Shown: piece after piece, positions 45,297 to 56,908 of the stretch
How the letters are laid out: every line of letters starts with the position of its first letter
How positions within the stretch are numbered: position 1 is the first letter of the stretch
Origin: Ilyonectria destructans
Taxonomy: Eukaryota > Ascomycota > Sordariomycetes > Hypocreales > Nectriaceae
DNA: 64,000 bases
Assembly (NCBI GenBank): GCA_020740775.1
Contig: JAHEWK010000021.1
Span: forward strand, 1-64,000
Direction: 5' to 3'
Position numbers and translations under genes: made by a program
The notes under the pieces: generated by a model
What the model was told of the DNA's origin: nothing
Databases searched by the model: none
Seen by the model: the letters and a program-made list of their open reading frames with translations, nothing else

Positions 45297-48200
45297 ATGA
45301 TGCTGCACCTGGCCGCTGGTGTTGCGGGCATAAAGACACGGAAACCTTCTTGTCCGCAAATAGAATGGTTGGTCGTGGTACAATTTGTCTTGCAATGGAT
45401 TACATTCGGCCTCAACACCATCCATGCTAGCAGCGCAATATGTAACTTCTCTAAATTTACTAGGCTCAGCTCGTCTACACATTCCTACAAACAAGTCCTC
45501 TTCGCGCCTTCCGTGTTACGCTCTACTCCCGGGGCGACGGTCAGCACTAGCACCAGCTGGAGCTAGGAGTCTGACTAGGGCCGTTCCCATACCTTATAGA
45601 CGCCAAACCCTGGTGGCGATTCGAAACGCGCAGAGTCAGCCTGCCCAACATTGCGTATTCTCCACCAGCCACAATGCACGCAAGGTCGACAGCTCGGCTT
45701 TTATTATTTGTCGAACTTAAACAGCTTTCACCTCCTCTCACAACAAGCTCAGAGTTAGACGAGAGTTTGCACCTTGATATGTTGGTTCTAACAGTCGAGG
45801 CAGCCAGTCTTCCTCTTTCGATAGGAACAGTGTCGCTTAATAGCTAGTAGCTGCTAATTTCTCCCGATCGTTTCCGGTGATTGGAGAGCCGACTTCCCGT
45901 TCATTAGCTTGAACGAGAGCTGTTGGAGCCTGCTGTAGTATCGAGATGTGCGCTATTCAAGGATAAGGAAAGGCGAGCCTCGGAGGCCGGCCCGCCGTGT
46001 CATAGCACTGAAGCCATTCACGGAGCAATCCGACCTCGTATCTCGTATCCTTATGCAGCCTAGGTCTAGCTTTCCCCGCAAGTAGTGTGGAATTTCGAGC
46101 GCCAAGTCCACCTAGAAGGGGGAAAGCGTCAGCATTTCCGGAAAAACTTAGTAAATACAGACGACGACCCACCCGCTAGCGTATGTCATCTCTCTTAGCA
46201 AACGTTGAGTCTCGACAAACCCGACTCAGGGAAGACCTTGTCGAACCCCCGCAACTCTTTTACCGGCTTGTTGATCTTAGCCTTCTGCTTTGGCGCAACA
46301 TACACCTGTACCACCTCTGTGCCTTTCCTGCGCCCCGTGTTACTTACTGACACCTTAACACTCACCTCCGTATCCCGCTGCTCCTTTGGGAGGCTTGAAA
46401 ACGCGAATGCGGTGTAGCTGAGCCTGTAGTGTGATGGTGCTGACCGGCACTCTGGAGTTTAATGACAGTAGGTCTAGCCTACTGGACTAGTGTGACAGGC
46501 GGTCAGGGACTCTCGGGCTAGCTGGTCGCTAGCGGGAAGGTCTTAGGGGATAAAAATGGGAGATCAGGGCCATCACAGTGGAAGGGCACCATCGTGTTTT
46601 TCTTTCATCAGAGATTCTTCCTGGAAGTCAGAGAGGCCGAAAGGTCTCGAGGCAGCTAGGAAGTCTATTAATTTGTTGCCTTTTATTTTCGAGAGATTTA
46701 TTTGAGTCTATTTTGACCAATGCGACAGTCCTTGTCCAACTTCTGTCTCCCACCTCCCTCAGATATCGGGCTGCCGCAAGCCCTATTGAAGCCTTGCCAG
46801 CAGAGTTCCCTGCGACCGACCCGATATTCTATCTTATTAGATGCTTCCCTATCAGGAGACATAAGCCTCAGATTAATCCGACCTTATACGCATAGTCTGG
46901 TGCAGCTTCGGGCTGACCATCCAAGACGCCTGGGCGACGACTTTCTGTGCATTTCCCCTAGGGTAAGTTAATAAGTTGGGTGTTATTCCTGTCCCTTTCC
47001 GCTACTAAACTAGATACTACTTAAAGGAACAGCTCGTCCTCTAGTAGGAAGGGCATGCTTTTTTCCTTCTTTAATTTGAACTTTTTAAGACAGTTTTTAT
47101 TATTAAATTGCTATCTGACTAGCTGTTATAGTAGCTTTTATCTCTTTCTTCTTATTCTTTTCTATTTTATTGCCCTTAGAAGTATCTAATTAAGTACTTA
47201 TCTTTCCCTTTTTGCTAAAATCCTTTAGCTGGTTTTAGCTGTAGGACCTCCTCTCACTCTGAACTATAGGGTATCCCAGACTCTTTATTGAACCCACCTT
47301 GGGGCCTAGATGTGACCCATAAGGGCAGCCAGCTCTAGAGCGGACCTAGAAGTGGGGGAGACTAGCGGAGCCGGGAATACGGCCACTGTATTAATAGGGG
47401 ACCATACTGCTAGCTACTGCTAAATACCACTTATGCATCTCACTGTACATAACGCCTTTATTAACGACCTTCCAAAGGTTATAAGCCGGGTATTTGCGCT
47501 TTTCTAAGGCAATTGCGGGCGGAAGCTATCACCAAACTACTGCTCACAGCGAGATTCTTTAGTCCCTCAGCAGGAACGCAGCAATGGTACCACCATAGCT
47601 GAGGCTATCACGACGATCAAGGTGACCCTTGAAGCCGCTGAGACAATCACGGGCACAACCGGTCACAGGATGACGAGCTCTATGCAGGGCGTCACCACTG
47701 AGGGCGAAAATACTCGCCCTGGCCCCGTCACGAGCCCTATTTCTAGGATAACGGAGCCCAAAGAAGAGCCTTCCGACGACGGCCCTTCTAAGGCAGAGCT
47801 TTGGGAGATGCTTACAGTCCTAAAGACTGTGATTTCCCAGTAAAGCCCTGCCTCTGAACCCAACCCCCCCCCATAAGGACGCCTCCTATGATAGCGTCAC
47901 TCACGCCGGAAGGACCCCCCCCTCCCCCCCCCGAGCCATCATTATACGATACCCAGCGAGTCCCTTACGGGCTCCTTCTGTGGCGAGGCTACAACTTCCC
48001 CATTCAACATCAGCCGCAACGTAGCGATAACGGGGATGTCGCCCTTTACCGTGCCCGAGACCAGGACGATGGGGTCCATCTTTAAGACCTTATAACGAGG
48101 CCGGCCTTACGGTATAACTGACTACCCGTTGGCATTGTGGGGCCAGCCGCCTACCAACCTCGTCCCGAGGTTGGTCACAAAAACCCTTGTCAGCACCTTT

Positions 48201-49434
48201 AATCGTTGTCACCCACTTTTCGTCCCTTAATGCGGCGAAATGGACCATTTCAAGATCATGATCTTTTGGATATTGCGACACGGTCATTTAAAGAGGAATG
48301 TAACTACAAGCTAGCTTATTAGAAAGCCCTTAAATAGTTGAAAATGATACTTTGTAAAGAAAATAGCAGAAATTGCATTTCCGGGCTCAATTGAGCCGCC
48401 TGTTCCGGGGTGCCTTTCTGAGCTGCCTATTATAACCCTATATTGGCGATGTTGCCCTTGCCGCCGTAGCGGCCTGTTCCTCTTGTAACTCTCTTATGAT
48501 GTTCTTTATATACTGGTAACCTGATATCCTTGGTGTTGTAACTGGAAGTTATAGTAATATAAGGTTATCGTTATCTGGGTTATCAGCCGGATCTAAGGGA
48601 TCTAATGGCGGCGAGGAAGTTATCCCCAATGGCGTTTCTGCGCCTGGAATATTATCGCCGCCTAGGTTATTAAGCTCTATGAGTTTGATATTATCATTAT
48701 TATCTTTAAACGGCCTAATACCTTAGAATTCGACCTCCTTGTCGCTGTTAGGCTATGCACTTTAATCCATCGCGATAATCGGCCTTAAGGCACGAAGGGC
48801 TTGTTCTTGGGCTTTAGAAAATGCCCTCTTTAGCTGTTAGCTGAGAATATTATTATATTTCTTTCTTTATTCCTTAAGGGAGGCATATTATAATGAATTT
48901 TTAAACTGTTCGAGCTACTAATTGAAGGTTAGTCTAGATAGGCTTTAGGTCCTATAAGACTTATTTTCTTCTCTCCAGTAGGCCTTAAATATATTAATCT
49001 CTTGAAGAATAATCGTCCGGGTTGATTGCAGTTGTATATATTATTTCTTAACTTCTGCAGCTGCTATAGATACCTTATATTAAGCCTGAATATCAGGAAA
49101 TCTAATACTTATAATAAAGTCACTACTTAGCCTAACTTATTGCCCGGTCTTCCTCCTCTTGCTATATTTCTCTAGGCGGCTAAGTCAGTCTGCTGAAAAA
49201 GCCTTATGTTCTCTATATATAAGAGCAGCCTTAGCAACTATATTGCGGACGTTAGTAATAGCTTCTAGAGTCGGCAAGCTTATAATCTCTTAGTAATACT
49301 GGTAGATATATTCTATCTGATCCTAAGCATCCTGAAACCAGGAGTCTACAGGCAGCAGCTTTATAACAGATGGATATATTGCTTTTTGCTATTTTTGCTG
49401 CTTGGAGATAATATAGTTAATTATAGATATTGCC
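45297..49434. other. Degenerate intergenic block
   Basis: No supportable gene. 45.3-47 kb is of mixed composition. The frame at 47622-47843 (MTLEAAETITGTTGHRMTSS.., ending at TAA) has biased, protein-like composition, and its reading frame continues after stops with PFNISRNVAITGMSPFTVPE (about 48000-48060), possibly a decayed retroelement structural gene; I cannot assign it. 48.3-49.4 kb is AT-rich with RIP-like decay. The composition switches abruptly at about 49,430, where the cassette array begins. Confidence 0.4.
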
Positions 49435-49883
49435 GATAGGGCCCAGCCCCACTCCCTCGACCAGACAATCATTGTCGGGTTGATCACATGTGAGCGACGA
49501 ACATAAGAGGAATATCTTGGGCTCTGCCCCATCAAGTGAGAACTTGATCCTCTATTTATTTTTTTACACTTTTGCGGGCAGCAAACACGGGCGGTAGCCA
49601 GGTGAGACGAAAGACAGGGTCGCTTCGCTCCGTTTTGTGCTTCGCACTGTTGTAGCCGGGGTACAACATAATCATCAACGAACAGTGGACTGTGAGTATT
49701 CTTTTCTTTATTATGTATGGGACATACGATACTGATTACACTCGACTGGAAGGAGACACTGAACGATAGTTCGTGGTTAGGTTGTCTAACGCGGGCCGAA
49801 CCCAGGAGGTGAGGGCATTCACACATCGAGACGAGTGGTCGAGCTGATTCCTTTTATGTGAGCCCGGCGAACTGGATGACATC

Positions 49884-50513
49884 ATGAGTGAACGGAGTGA
49901 GCAACGGAGCACGGCGACGGGTATACAAGGGACGGGGAAGGACCGCTGCATTCCATATCAACCCGTGAAGGTTGTACGCGAAGCTTTGATCGATGTCGTG
50001 AGACAGTGGACCCGAGAGGGTATGCCCAGTGCTATTCGACTAGGGTCGGAGTATATAGACGACACGGGAACGTGGCGGTATGATGAGAATTCGTCAGTAT
50101 TCGATATGAGGTTGGCCCTGTGTAGGGTCAATCCACTTGTAAGTGCACATAGAGCGTTCAACGGAGTTAAGAGTGACAGGCGGAACGATACGGTAGGTTT
50201 GTATTATACTCTTGTTACCACTATCATGGCTTGGTCTATGATGTGGACGGTGCAGTCAGCGTTTCCACGCGAGGTGTTGGATCCGAGAGCCTTCATTGAT
50301 CGGTACGAGTGGGCGGAAGTTACTCTGGAGCAGATCATTACTCTTATAGAGTCTGTACCAGCGGTCGTATTATCTTTGGAGAGAAGGGTCAGCTTCGAAA
50401 CGTTGACGGCGGTTGAGTCGGATACCTTATCTGTGCTTATGTTCCAGTGGATGCATGAGCAGCGTATGTACGGTGTGGAGTCACGGAGATTTCGTATGTG
50501 GCGTTGTTTGTGA
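49884..50513 (+). CDS. Array cassette 1 protein (209 aa), family 1/3/6/8
   Basis: ATG at 49884 in context GACATCATGAG; no signal peptide. The central motif LGSEYIDDTGTW (residues about 54-65) corresponds to MGSERLDMHGQW in cassette 8 and IGVERLDGKGNW in cassette 6. A hydrophobic helix VGLYYTLVTTIMAWSMMW and then EVLDPRAFIDRY match RAVLGHILLL and VVDPTKFYNTW in cassette 6. The C-terminus ends RRFRMWRCL. The leader carries GTGAGTAT at 49692 as a possible intron donor with ACTGATTAC downstream. The unit lacks the usual upstream TATA palindrome because the array starts inside it. Function unknown; probably intracellular. Confidence 0.75.
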   Translation: MSERSEQRSTATGIQGTGKDRCIPYQPVKVVREALIDVVRQWTREGMPSAIRLGSEYIDDTGTWRYDENSSVFDMRLALCRVNPLVSAHRAFNGVKSDRRNDTVGLYYTLVTTIMAWSMMWTVQSAFPREVLDPRAFIDRYEWAEVTLEQIITLIESVPAVVLSLERRVSFETLTAVESDTLSVLMFQWMHEQRMYGVESRRFRMWRCL

Positions 50514-50909
50514 AACGGAATGAGGGCTATGGGTGACCTCGATATTCTTGTTGGTTTCGTAGTCATCGAGCGACCGTAAGGGAGCGACACACACACAAGA
50601 GAACTTTATTCTTTTCTTTTCTTTTCATGTGAATGTAGATTGTGGTAAAACACCATGGAGCATATCGTGAGATTGGATTTATATGCACCCAGTAGCATCA
50701 CCCACCGTAGCACCCACGTACCCACGTAGTAGTAGAACTTTTTACTCTTTACCTTAGTATAGATCTTGCCAGTAAGAATGTTGGGAAGATTGACTTAATT
50801 TTAATTGATTTACTTTATTTATCATCGTGAGATCATTTACTTCATCCTAAGATCCATCACGTAGACAGTGAAGAACTTCGGAAAGAAGGCCTCAAGTTCT
50901 GAAATAGCC

Positions 50910-51166
50910 ACGCGCAGCGTAACCCCGCAGTGCAACGGAGGGTGTTCACGATGACCGAAGGGAAGAGGACATAGGGAGCTTGCGACCGACACCCGGGACA
51001 GACTTTGCTCTGACACCCAAGATTTTACATCTCTCATACAAACCTGTTTTTGTATCTTTACACCAAGCATTTGCTGTGGGGGTACCGAGTTGGAAACGAG
51101 GTACTTGGGGTTCCCTTATATATGCACCGACGAAGGAGGTGCTCTTTAAGTTTGGTATATAAGGGG
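50910..51166. promoter_or_regulatory. Inter-cassette hairpin cluster and TATA palindrome, 1/2
   Basis: Contains stem ACGC-GCA-GCGT (50910-50920), TACAAA..TTTTTGTA, GGTACC..GGTAC and the terminal palindrome at 51113-51166: outer stem CCCTTATATA/TATATAAGGG, inner stem GCACC/GGTGC. The right arm, TTTGGTATATAAGGGGAC, resembles a core TATA promoter for cassette 2. Confidence 0.7.
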
Positions 51167-51816
51167 ACGACAGTGACAGGGACAACTTGTTGGACATACT
51201 AGACACGGCGGGAGGGAGCTTGCGACCGACATCCCACGCCCTAACCATTACTTGTAATGGGCTGCTAGCATCTAACTGGAGGGACGAACAGTAGATGGGT
51301 CATAAGACCAATGAGGACGGAGGACGATGGTCAGTCAGCAACGCCAACAAATGGGAGTTTGTTTGGTCGAACATGTGGAGCATGCGCCGGGTAGGCAACA
51401 GACATAAAGAGGTGGCTCGCCCACCTTCTTGCCGGAGGGTCTGTGTTCTTCTCTTCTCTGCTTTCATTTTATTTGCAGTGAGGCACGAACGCAAAAGCAA
51501 GGTGTTTGGAAAACATAATCAGAGTCGCTTGCGCTCCAGTTTGTCCTTCGGACTGTGTAGCCGGGGTACACATCATTAACAGACGGTGCATGTCACCTCT
51601 ATGGCCGCGTGGGCCATTCCAGTTCACTTCCCTTTACTTGTTGCTTCGAGTCGGACGAGAAGAGTGTATTGCTACGAACGAGGCGTGAGTGTTACTAGCA
51701 GCGAAGCGAGAGCACAGGTGTGCAACCTTTGGTTTGTTTTACCTTTTTCCTTTCTTGACTCGGAGGAGAGAAGCCCTTGATTGTCTGTGGAAGACACAAC
51801 AGTAGACTGTACAGTC

Positions 51817-52389
51817 ATGGGTAGACCTTTGGCGGAGCCGTATCCTACATGTTGCTCTTGTGAGCACGAGGAGTGTGGACGACTTGCATTACAGCGCTGG
51901 TGCTGTCACTGGTTCTTAGTCCAGTGGGTTTTTGACAGTTACGTGATGTCGCACGTTATCCAGAAGAAGCTGGAGGCGTGTCTTGGTAAGAGACCTTTCC
52001 GATACTGGGGGTGTCGGTACCGAAGTAGTGAGGAGGATGATGACGAGAAGTATCGTTATCGGTTTTTGGTCTATGTTGAGCCAAATGGGACTGGATTAGG
52101 TCCCCACGACAATACGTGTTTGGATCTGACGGAGGAAGATTGTAGTGCAAGACACGGGTCGGAAGTGGATGCGGACGACTGTCTTATGATTCCTTTTATG
52201 TGCTGTGCATCATTCTTGACGAGAGCAGTGCCCGGGTGGGTGCTGACTGTAGTGAAACGGGGCAATATGATCATCGGAGATGACGAGCTACTCGACTCTT
52301 TGACAGAGATCACAACTGAGTGTGGTCTGGACTTTTCTGGGAGTGACGACGAAGGCGAGGAACCACGACCGCTAAAACACAGAGTGTGA
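51817..52389 (+). CDS. Array cassette 2 protein (190 aa)
   Basis: First ATG of the frame at 51817 (CAGTCATGG). Cys-rich N-terminus (YPTCCSCEHEECGRLALQRWCCHWF), then FRYWGCRYRSSEEDDDEKYRY, LVYVEPNGTG, a hydrophobic stretch CLMIPFMCCASFLTRAVPGW (about 130-150) and an acidic tail ending DDEGEEPRPLKHRV. CxxC pairs could bind metal but form no known finger. No clear alignment with cassettes 1, 3, 6 or 8 beyond the position of the hydrophobic helix. Upstream of the ATG, leader elements GTAGCCGGGGTACAC and ATCATTAACAG are shared with other units. Function unknown. Confidence 0.65.
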   Translation: MGRPLAEPYPTCCSCEHEECGRLALQRWCCHWFLVQWVFDSYVMSHVIQKKLEACLGKRPFRYWGCRYRSSEEDDDEKYRYRFLVYVEPNGTGLGPHDNTCLDLTEEDCSARHGSEVDADDCLMIPFMCCASFLTRAVPGWVLTVVKRGNMIIGDDELLDSLTEITTECGLDFSGSDDEGEEPRPLKHRV

Positions 52390-52805
52390 ATGCCCTCAAT
52401 TTGTAGAACTTGTACTTTTGTAGACATACTTGTGGTCTCAGCAGAGATGAGACTTTTGATTGAACTTTACTTTACCTTGTGGTGTAAATGGTACACTCCT
52501 TTGTTCTTTGTACCTTTCCTCTTTTTTTACTTTTTGTACTCTTCATCATCAAGCGAGCAGAGTTCCATGCGAGCCGTAAGCGAGTATGGAATGAGTGAGT
52601 GAAGATAGATCTTTTACCTTTTCTTCTTTGTACTTTAGGTATTTTATTCTTTTTAGTATGTTTAATTGTAAACTTCATCGTGATTGTTTTTATTAGTAGA
52701 TTGTATTCGGTGATGACTTCATCTTTTATTCAAGACAGTGATCCTTCGTAAGATTGTAGATAATACATGGATAGAGTGTAATCCTCCAAAAGAGAGCCTA
52801 AGGAT

Positions 52806-53069
52806 CTAGAAAGCCACCGGCAGGGTGCAAACCGGAACGAAGTGGAGGTGTGCCAAGGGAAGAGCGACCGAAGGGAAGCGATGGAATGATTACGGACACA
52901 GACTTTTGTTGTGACACTCAGGAATATGACCTCTGCCATAGTAGAGTGTTTTTGTATCTTTACACCAAGCATTTGCTGTGGGGGTACCGAGTTGGAAACG
53001 GAGGTACTTGGGGTTCCCTTATATATGCACCGACGAAGGAGGTGCTCTTTAAGTTTGGTATATAAGGGG
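52806..53069. promoter_or_regulatory. Inter-cassette hairpin cluster and TATA palindrome, 2/3
   Basis: Stem CACC-GGCAG-GGTG at 52815-52827 replaces ACGC/GCGT of unit 1/2. The GTACC..GGTAC stem and the terminal palindrome at 53016-53069 are present; the TACAAA stem is degenerate here. The whole 264 bp is identical to 62378-62640 except for one base insertion, although the two flank unrelated genes. Confidence 0.75.
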
Positions 53070-53621
53070 ACCCAGGTGACAGGAACGGGCTCACCACACT
53101 CTGACTACGAAAGCTTTAGCTCGTTGAAAGACCCCACGTCATAACGGTCGAGCATCAGACCGGCACCTAACATCACACCCGACGGAGGAGGGTTGATTGG
53201 TCAGTAAGACCGGGAGAGCGGAGCGAGCAAGGTCAGTGCATTGGTGGGCAGGGACCCACTGCTGAGACCAGACATGGTTGTATGGTCGGTACGAAGGATG
53301 AGTATTTCAACGGAGTGTGAGTGAGCGGGCGAACGTAATCCTTGATTTATTCTTTTTGATCGACGAGAGGAGACAGCGCTTAGCTCTACGGGTGTGACAC
53401 CCAAAATAAGCCGGGAGGATTGAAAGCGGTCACGCTTCGTTTCAGTACGCGCCGAGAAGGTGCTACCCTACACTAGACACGAATACTTAAGAGTGTCGTT
53501 GCATCGAGACAGTTGGACAGGAGGACAACTTCCTTTTCTTTTCTTTTCATTTCATCTTTACACTTGCGGGACGCAATCATTACTGTTGAAGTAACTTTTG
53601 ATCATTCAAAACGCGGACATT

Positions 53622-54366
53622 ATGGGAGCGCAGGTAAGAGTGTTTGGTTGGAGACCATGATTGAACGGAGTGAGAGGCTAATGTTGTGTTTCCTTTGGGA
53701 TTCGGGTAGAATCAAACATATCGCCCATGTTACTGTACGGCTGAGTCTGTACGAGAGCTCTGTCTCGAGGCAGCAGAGAGCTTAGAGCGTCTTCCGGAGG
53801 AATCTTGGGTTCAGCCCCTATCTATGCACTTGGGACCGGAGGGCCGTTTTGTGTACAAGACGATTGGGAAGTCGTCGGTGATGGGCCTCGTGATGAGGGC
53901 TTCTCTGAACAGTGAGCTGATGCTCCATGGCATTGTCGGTATCGATACCAGGATGGTGTATGCACGACTTCAGCTGTTGACGGCTGTACTTGTGTATGCT
54001 TCCTTATGGCTTGAAGACGATATTGTGGATGAGTCTGGCCTTCCTGTACCAGCGCATGAGCGGTTGGTGCTAGACCCTGTGGAAGTGGTCGCGTCCTTTC
54101 GGGATGTCAAGAGATATTTGGCGTCAGCCAAAGCCTTTAAGGCGTTTATCGCCTCGCTACCTGTTGTGTTGTTGCAGCAGGGAGACTGGGTCGACCGTGT
54201 TGAGTGTCGTATGTCTAGGCACTCTTGGGACTTGGATTATAGAGATCATCGTGACCGGTTCGATCGGTGTGAGAGAGGTTTTGGACATGACAGGGAGGAG
54301 GCTGCCTCACGACCAGTAGTATCACCACCACCATACTCGGCACTTGACCCAAACAGGAAGGCATGA
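53622..54366 (+). CDS. Array cassette 3 protein (about 222 aa, 2 exons), family 1/3/6/8
   Basis: Proposed join 53622-53633, 53710-54366. The four-codon first exon MGAQ is followed by a 76-nt intron (GTAAGAG..GGCTAATG..GGTAG), phase 0. The usual single-frame start at 53824 would lose about 38 residues, but the upstream frame is homologous to cassette 1: SVRELCLEAAESLERLP against VVREALIDVVRQWTREGMP, then LGPEGRF at the position of LGSEYID..GTW. The middle part, YARLQLLTAVLVYASLW then LVLDPVEVVASF, matches the VLDP.. segment of cassettes 1 and 6. The tail is Arg/Asp-rich, ending PPYSALDPNRKA. No signal peptide. Function unknown. Confidence 0.65.
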
Positions 54367-54726
54367 TGACTTCAATTTCTTTACATTACGTAGTAGTACG
54401 AGCCACCATGGAGAGTAGATAGTAGACATTGTACTTTGATTGTATCCGTTGATAATCGTCACGCACTGTATTTACTTTGTATTGTATCTTGTTACTTTTT
54501 TATTGTATCCTTCTTTGCATGCAAGCGACCATGAATAGTGGGAGCGAACAGCGAGCACTATGAATCGGGGCGCGATCATGGAATTTTAATTGATTTGACT
54601 CTATTGTAATGGAACTTTTTTCTTCTTTCTTCACCACCAAGTGTAAACATCGTGACACGACATGACTAGATTGATTATACCCTCAAGTGGTAATCCTCCA
54701 AAAGAGAGCCTAAGGATCTAGAAAGC

Positions 54727-54991
54727 CACCGGCAGGGTGCAAACCGGAACGAAGTGGAGGTGTGCCAAGGGAAGAGCGACCGAAGGGAAGCGATGGAATG
54801 ATTATCCTACTACGGACACAGAATACTTGAAGTGTCACTCAGCTTTTTGAGCTTCTACATACAAACGTGTTTTTGTATCTTTACATACATTTTTGTATGC
54901 CAGAGTACCGGAGTGGAAACGGAGGTACATCAAGTCCCCTTATATATTGACGAGCGCAGCGAAGTCATCTTTAAGTTTGGTATATAAGGGG
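54727..54991. promoter_or_regulatory. Inter-cassette hairpin cluster and TATA palindrome, 3/4
   Basis: First stem CACC/GGTG (54727-54739), then TACAAACGTGTTTTTGTA, GTACC..GGTAC, and the palindrome at 54936-54991. Here the inner stem is TGAC..GTCA instead of GCACC..GGTGC. Both arms changed together, so pairing is kept while the outer CCCCTTATATA/TATATAAGGGG is unchanged. Confidence 0.75.
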
Positions 54992-55533
54992 ACACTGGTG
55001 ACAGGAACGGGCTCACCACACTCTGACTACGAAAGCTTTAGCTCGTTGAAAGACCCCACGTCATAACGGTCGAGCATCAGACCGGCCACTAATATTACAC
55101 CCGACGGAGGAGGGTTAATTAGTCAGTAAGAGGCACGCGCCAAGCAAGGGACGATATCATTGGAGGGGCTCAGACCCACCACGTCGACCAGACATCATGG
55201 ATGAGTCGAACATAAATGCAGAGCATGCCCCCAGCGGGCAGAGGAAGGGATTTCCTCGTCTTCTTTCCTTTCATTTTTGGGGTGTACCCCCAACATGGTC
55301 CCAGACCATCATCCAGCGTAGCGACTTGAACAGAGTTCTTTCGTCCATACTTGGACCACGCAACAGGGTAAGTGCACACTTGACTAACATAATCAGGAAG
55401 ATTATTGCTTGGACTAACGAACGCAGAGAGTAGCCAGGGGAGACATAATCAGAGTCGCTTCGCTCTGTTTGCCCTTCGGGCTGCTGTAGCCGGGCACAGC
55501 ATAATCACGAACATTGAATGTGAGGATATAATC

Positions 55534-56223
55534 ATGAACAAGGGGAACTTGGTCGCTTGCTGGTGTAACAACCCAGACTTTTTAGTCTTGCAGGGTAGCT
55601 ATGCTACAGGGCTCGGGCAGAGTCCACCTCGTCTATGGTGTATTCTATACTTGATGGGCCTTGATTTAGCCCATGTGAATCGAGTGACGGAGGAGATCGA
55701 TCTTGTTTTACCCTGTGATACTTGGTATTACGGCTGTCGGGAGGATCACGTTCATGCATCCCTTGGTGGACATGATTTGCTACATGCTTCTCTTCTTCTT
55801 CTTGTTGGGTCAAGAGTGGCGTTGCCACCGCAAGAGATTGTGACGGCTGTGTGCAGTCTTCTCCCGCAGCATAGCTATCAGATGATGGCGTTTGCCTGTC
55901 CAGATCATTTAACGACCAAGATGGGAGTGAGGTTTCATCCCGTTGCAGAATGGGTACAGGCCCTTGTAGGCCGTATTGATGTCGCGCGGAAGCGTGCGTG
56001 CACTGATGGTCTCCATCGGTCTGTCTTTGGGTTCGACGGAGTGTTGGCACTCTTGAGGATCCAGTTTGGTACTGCCGTTGCATGGCCTGTGCAGGGCATG
56101 TTGCTTGCGAAGCAGGTTACTGATGAAGAAGATGGTCTTCTTTCTGGTGGATTCGCTTTGGAGCGATGCTGTAAGTATTTGTCAGATGACACTGTGTATG
56201 TTGTAGATGACGACACATCGTAG
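55534..56223 (+). CDS. Array cassette 4 protein (229 aa)
   Basis: ATG at 55534 (ATAATCATGAAC), directly after the CATAATCA leader motif. This unit has no obvious last leader intron; GAATGTGAGG stands where others have GTGAGTAT. Sequence features: LVACWCNNPDFLVLQGSY, LWCILYLMGLDLAHVN, a hydrophobic helix GHDLLHASLLLLVGSRVALPP (about 79-99), a second half with FHPVAEWVQALVGRIDVARK and an acidic end YVVDDDTS. GHDLL..LLLLV is placed like the RAVLGHILLL helix of cassette 6, but homology is not certain. Upstream leader exon-like sequence (55197-55433) shares CTTTCGTCCAT with unit 7. Function unknown. Confidence 0.65.
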   Translation: MNKGNLVACWCNNPDFLVLQGSYATGLGQSPPRLWCILYLMGLDLAHVNRVTEEIDLVLPCDTWYYGCREDHVHASLGGHDLLHASLLLLVGSRVALPPQEIVTAVCSLLPQHSYQMMAFACPDHLTTKMGVRFHPVAEWVQALVGRIDVARKRACTDGLHRSVFGFDGVLALLRIQFGTAVAWPVQGMLLAKQVTDEEDGLLSGGFALERCCKYLSDDTVYVVDDDTS

Positions 56224-56645
56224 ATGCAAGCGGGGAATAGCTTCATTGTAGTATGACACTGTTTTACTTTGTGTATTCCTTCTTTATTCTCCTCTTCCGT
56301 AAGAGCGAACCTATTCAGGGTGAGCGACCAGCGAAACCGTGAATGCGAGAGCGATGACTTCGTAGATACTCTTGTAGATTGATTGTATTTGTTTCGTAAA
56401 CACCATTTATATTATCGTGAGATCCCATTTGTATTATCTGTAGAGCATCACTCTTTGTAGTATTTTACTTTACTTTACTTTAGTAACGATTCTTTATGTA
56501 ATTTATGTATAAAGATCCTTTTTAATTTTACTTGATCGAAAGATTGATTTATTCCTTCATCCGACCTAGGATCCATGGAATGGTGACTGATGATTATCCT
56601 TTCAGTGAGGTATTACGGAAAGAAGGCCTAAAGCTATGAAATAGC

Positions 56646-56908
56646 TACCCGCAGGGTAACGAGCGTCAGCGAGTTCAAGGGAGGAGCGCGGGAGGAACGA
56701 CCAAGCAACGGAATGATTATGTGTAGAATGACACGAGTGACAGACTTTGCTCTGACACCCAGAAAAACACATCACACATACAAACGTGTTTTTGTACTTT
56801 TACACCGAAACGTAGTGGAGGTGTACCGACATCCAAATGGAGGTACAAGCAATCCCCTTATATATGCACCGAGGAACGAGGTGCTCTTTAAGTTTGGTAT
56901 ATAAGGGG
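56646..56908. promoter_or_regulatory. Inter-cassette hairpin cluster and TATA palindrome, 4/5
   Basis: First stem is TACCC-GCA-GGGTA (56646-56658), a third pairing-preserving variant. TACAAACGTGTTTTTGTA and TGTACC..GGTACA follow, then the palindrome at 56854-56908 with inner GCACC/GGTGC. Confidence 0.75.

Noticed and set aside
53824..54366. Cassette 3 gene starting at 53824
   Set aside because: Homology with cassette 1 extends about 38 codons upstream, to a good intron acceptor and a short coding exon.
54660..54800. Group I intron or ribozyme core in the junctions (ACTAGATTGATTAT, AAGGGAAGAGC)
   Set aside because: Strings recall fragments of catalytic cores, but I cannot lay out P3-P8 or any complete ribozyme fold.
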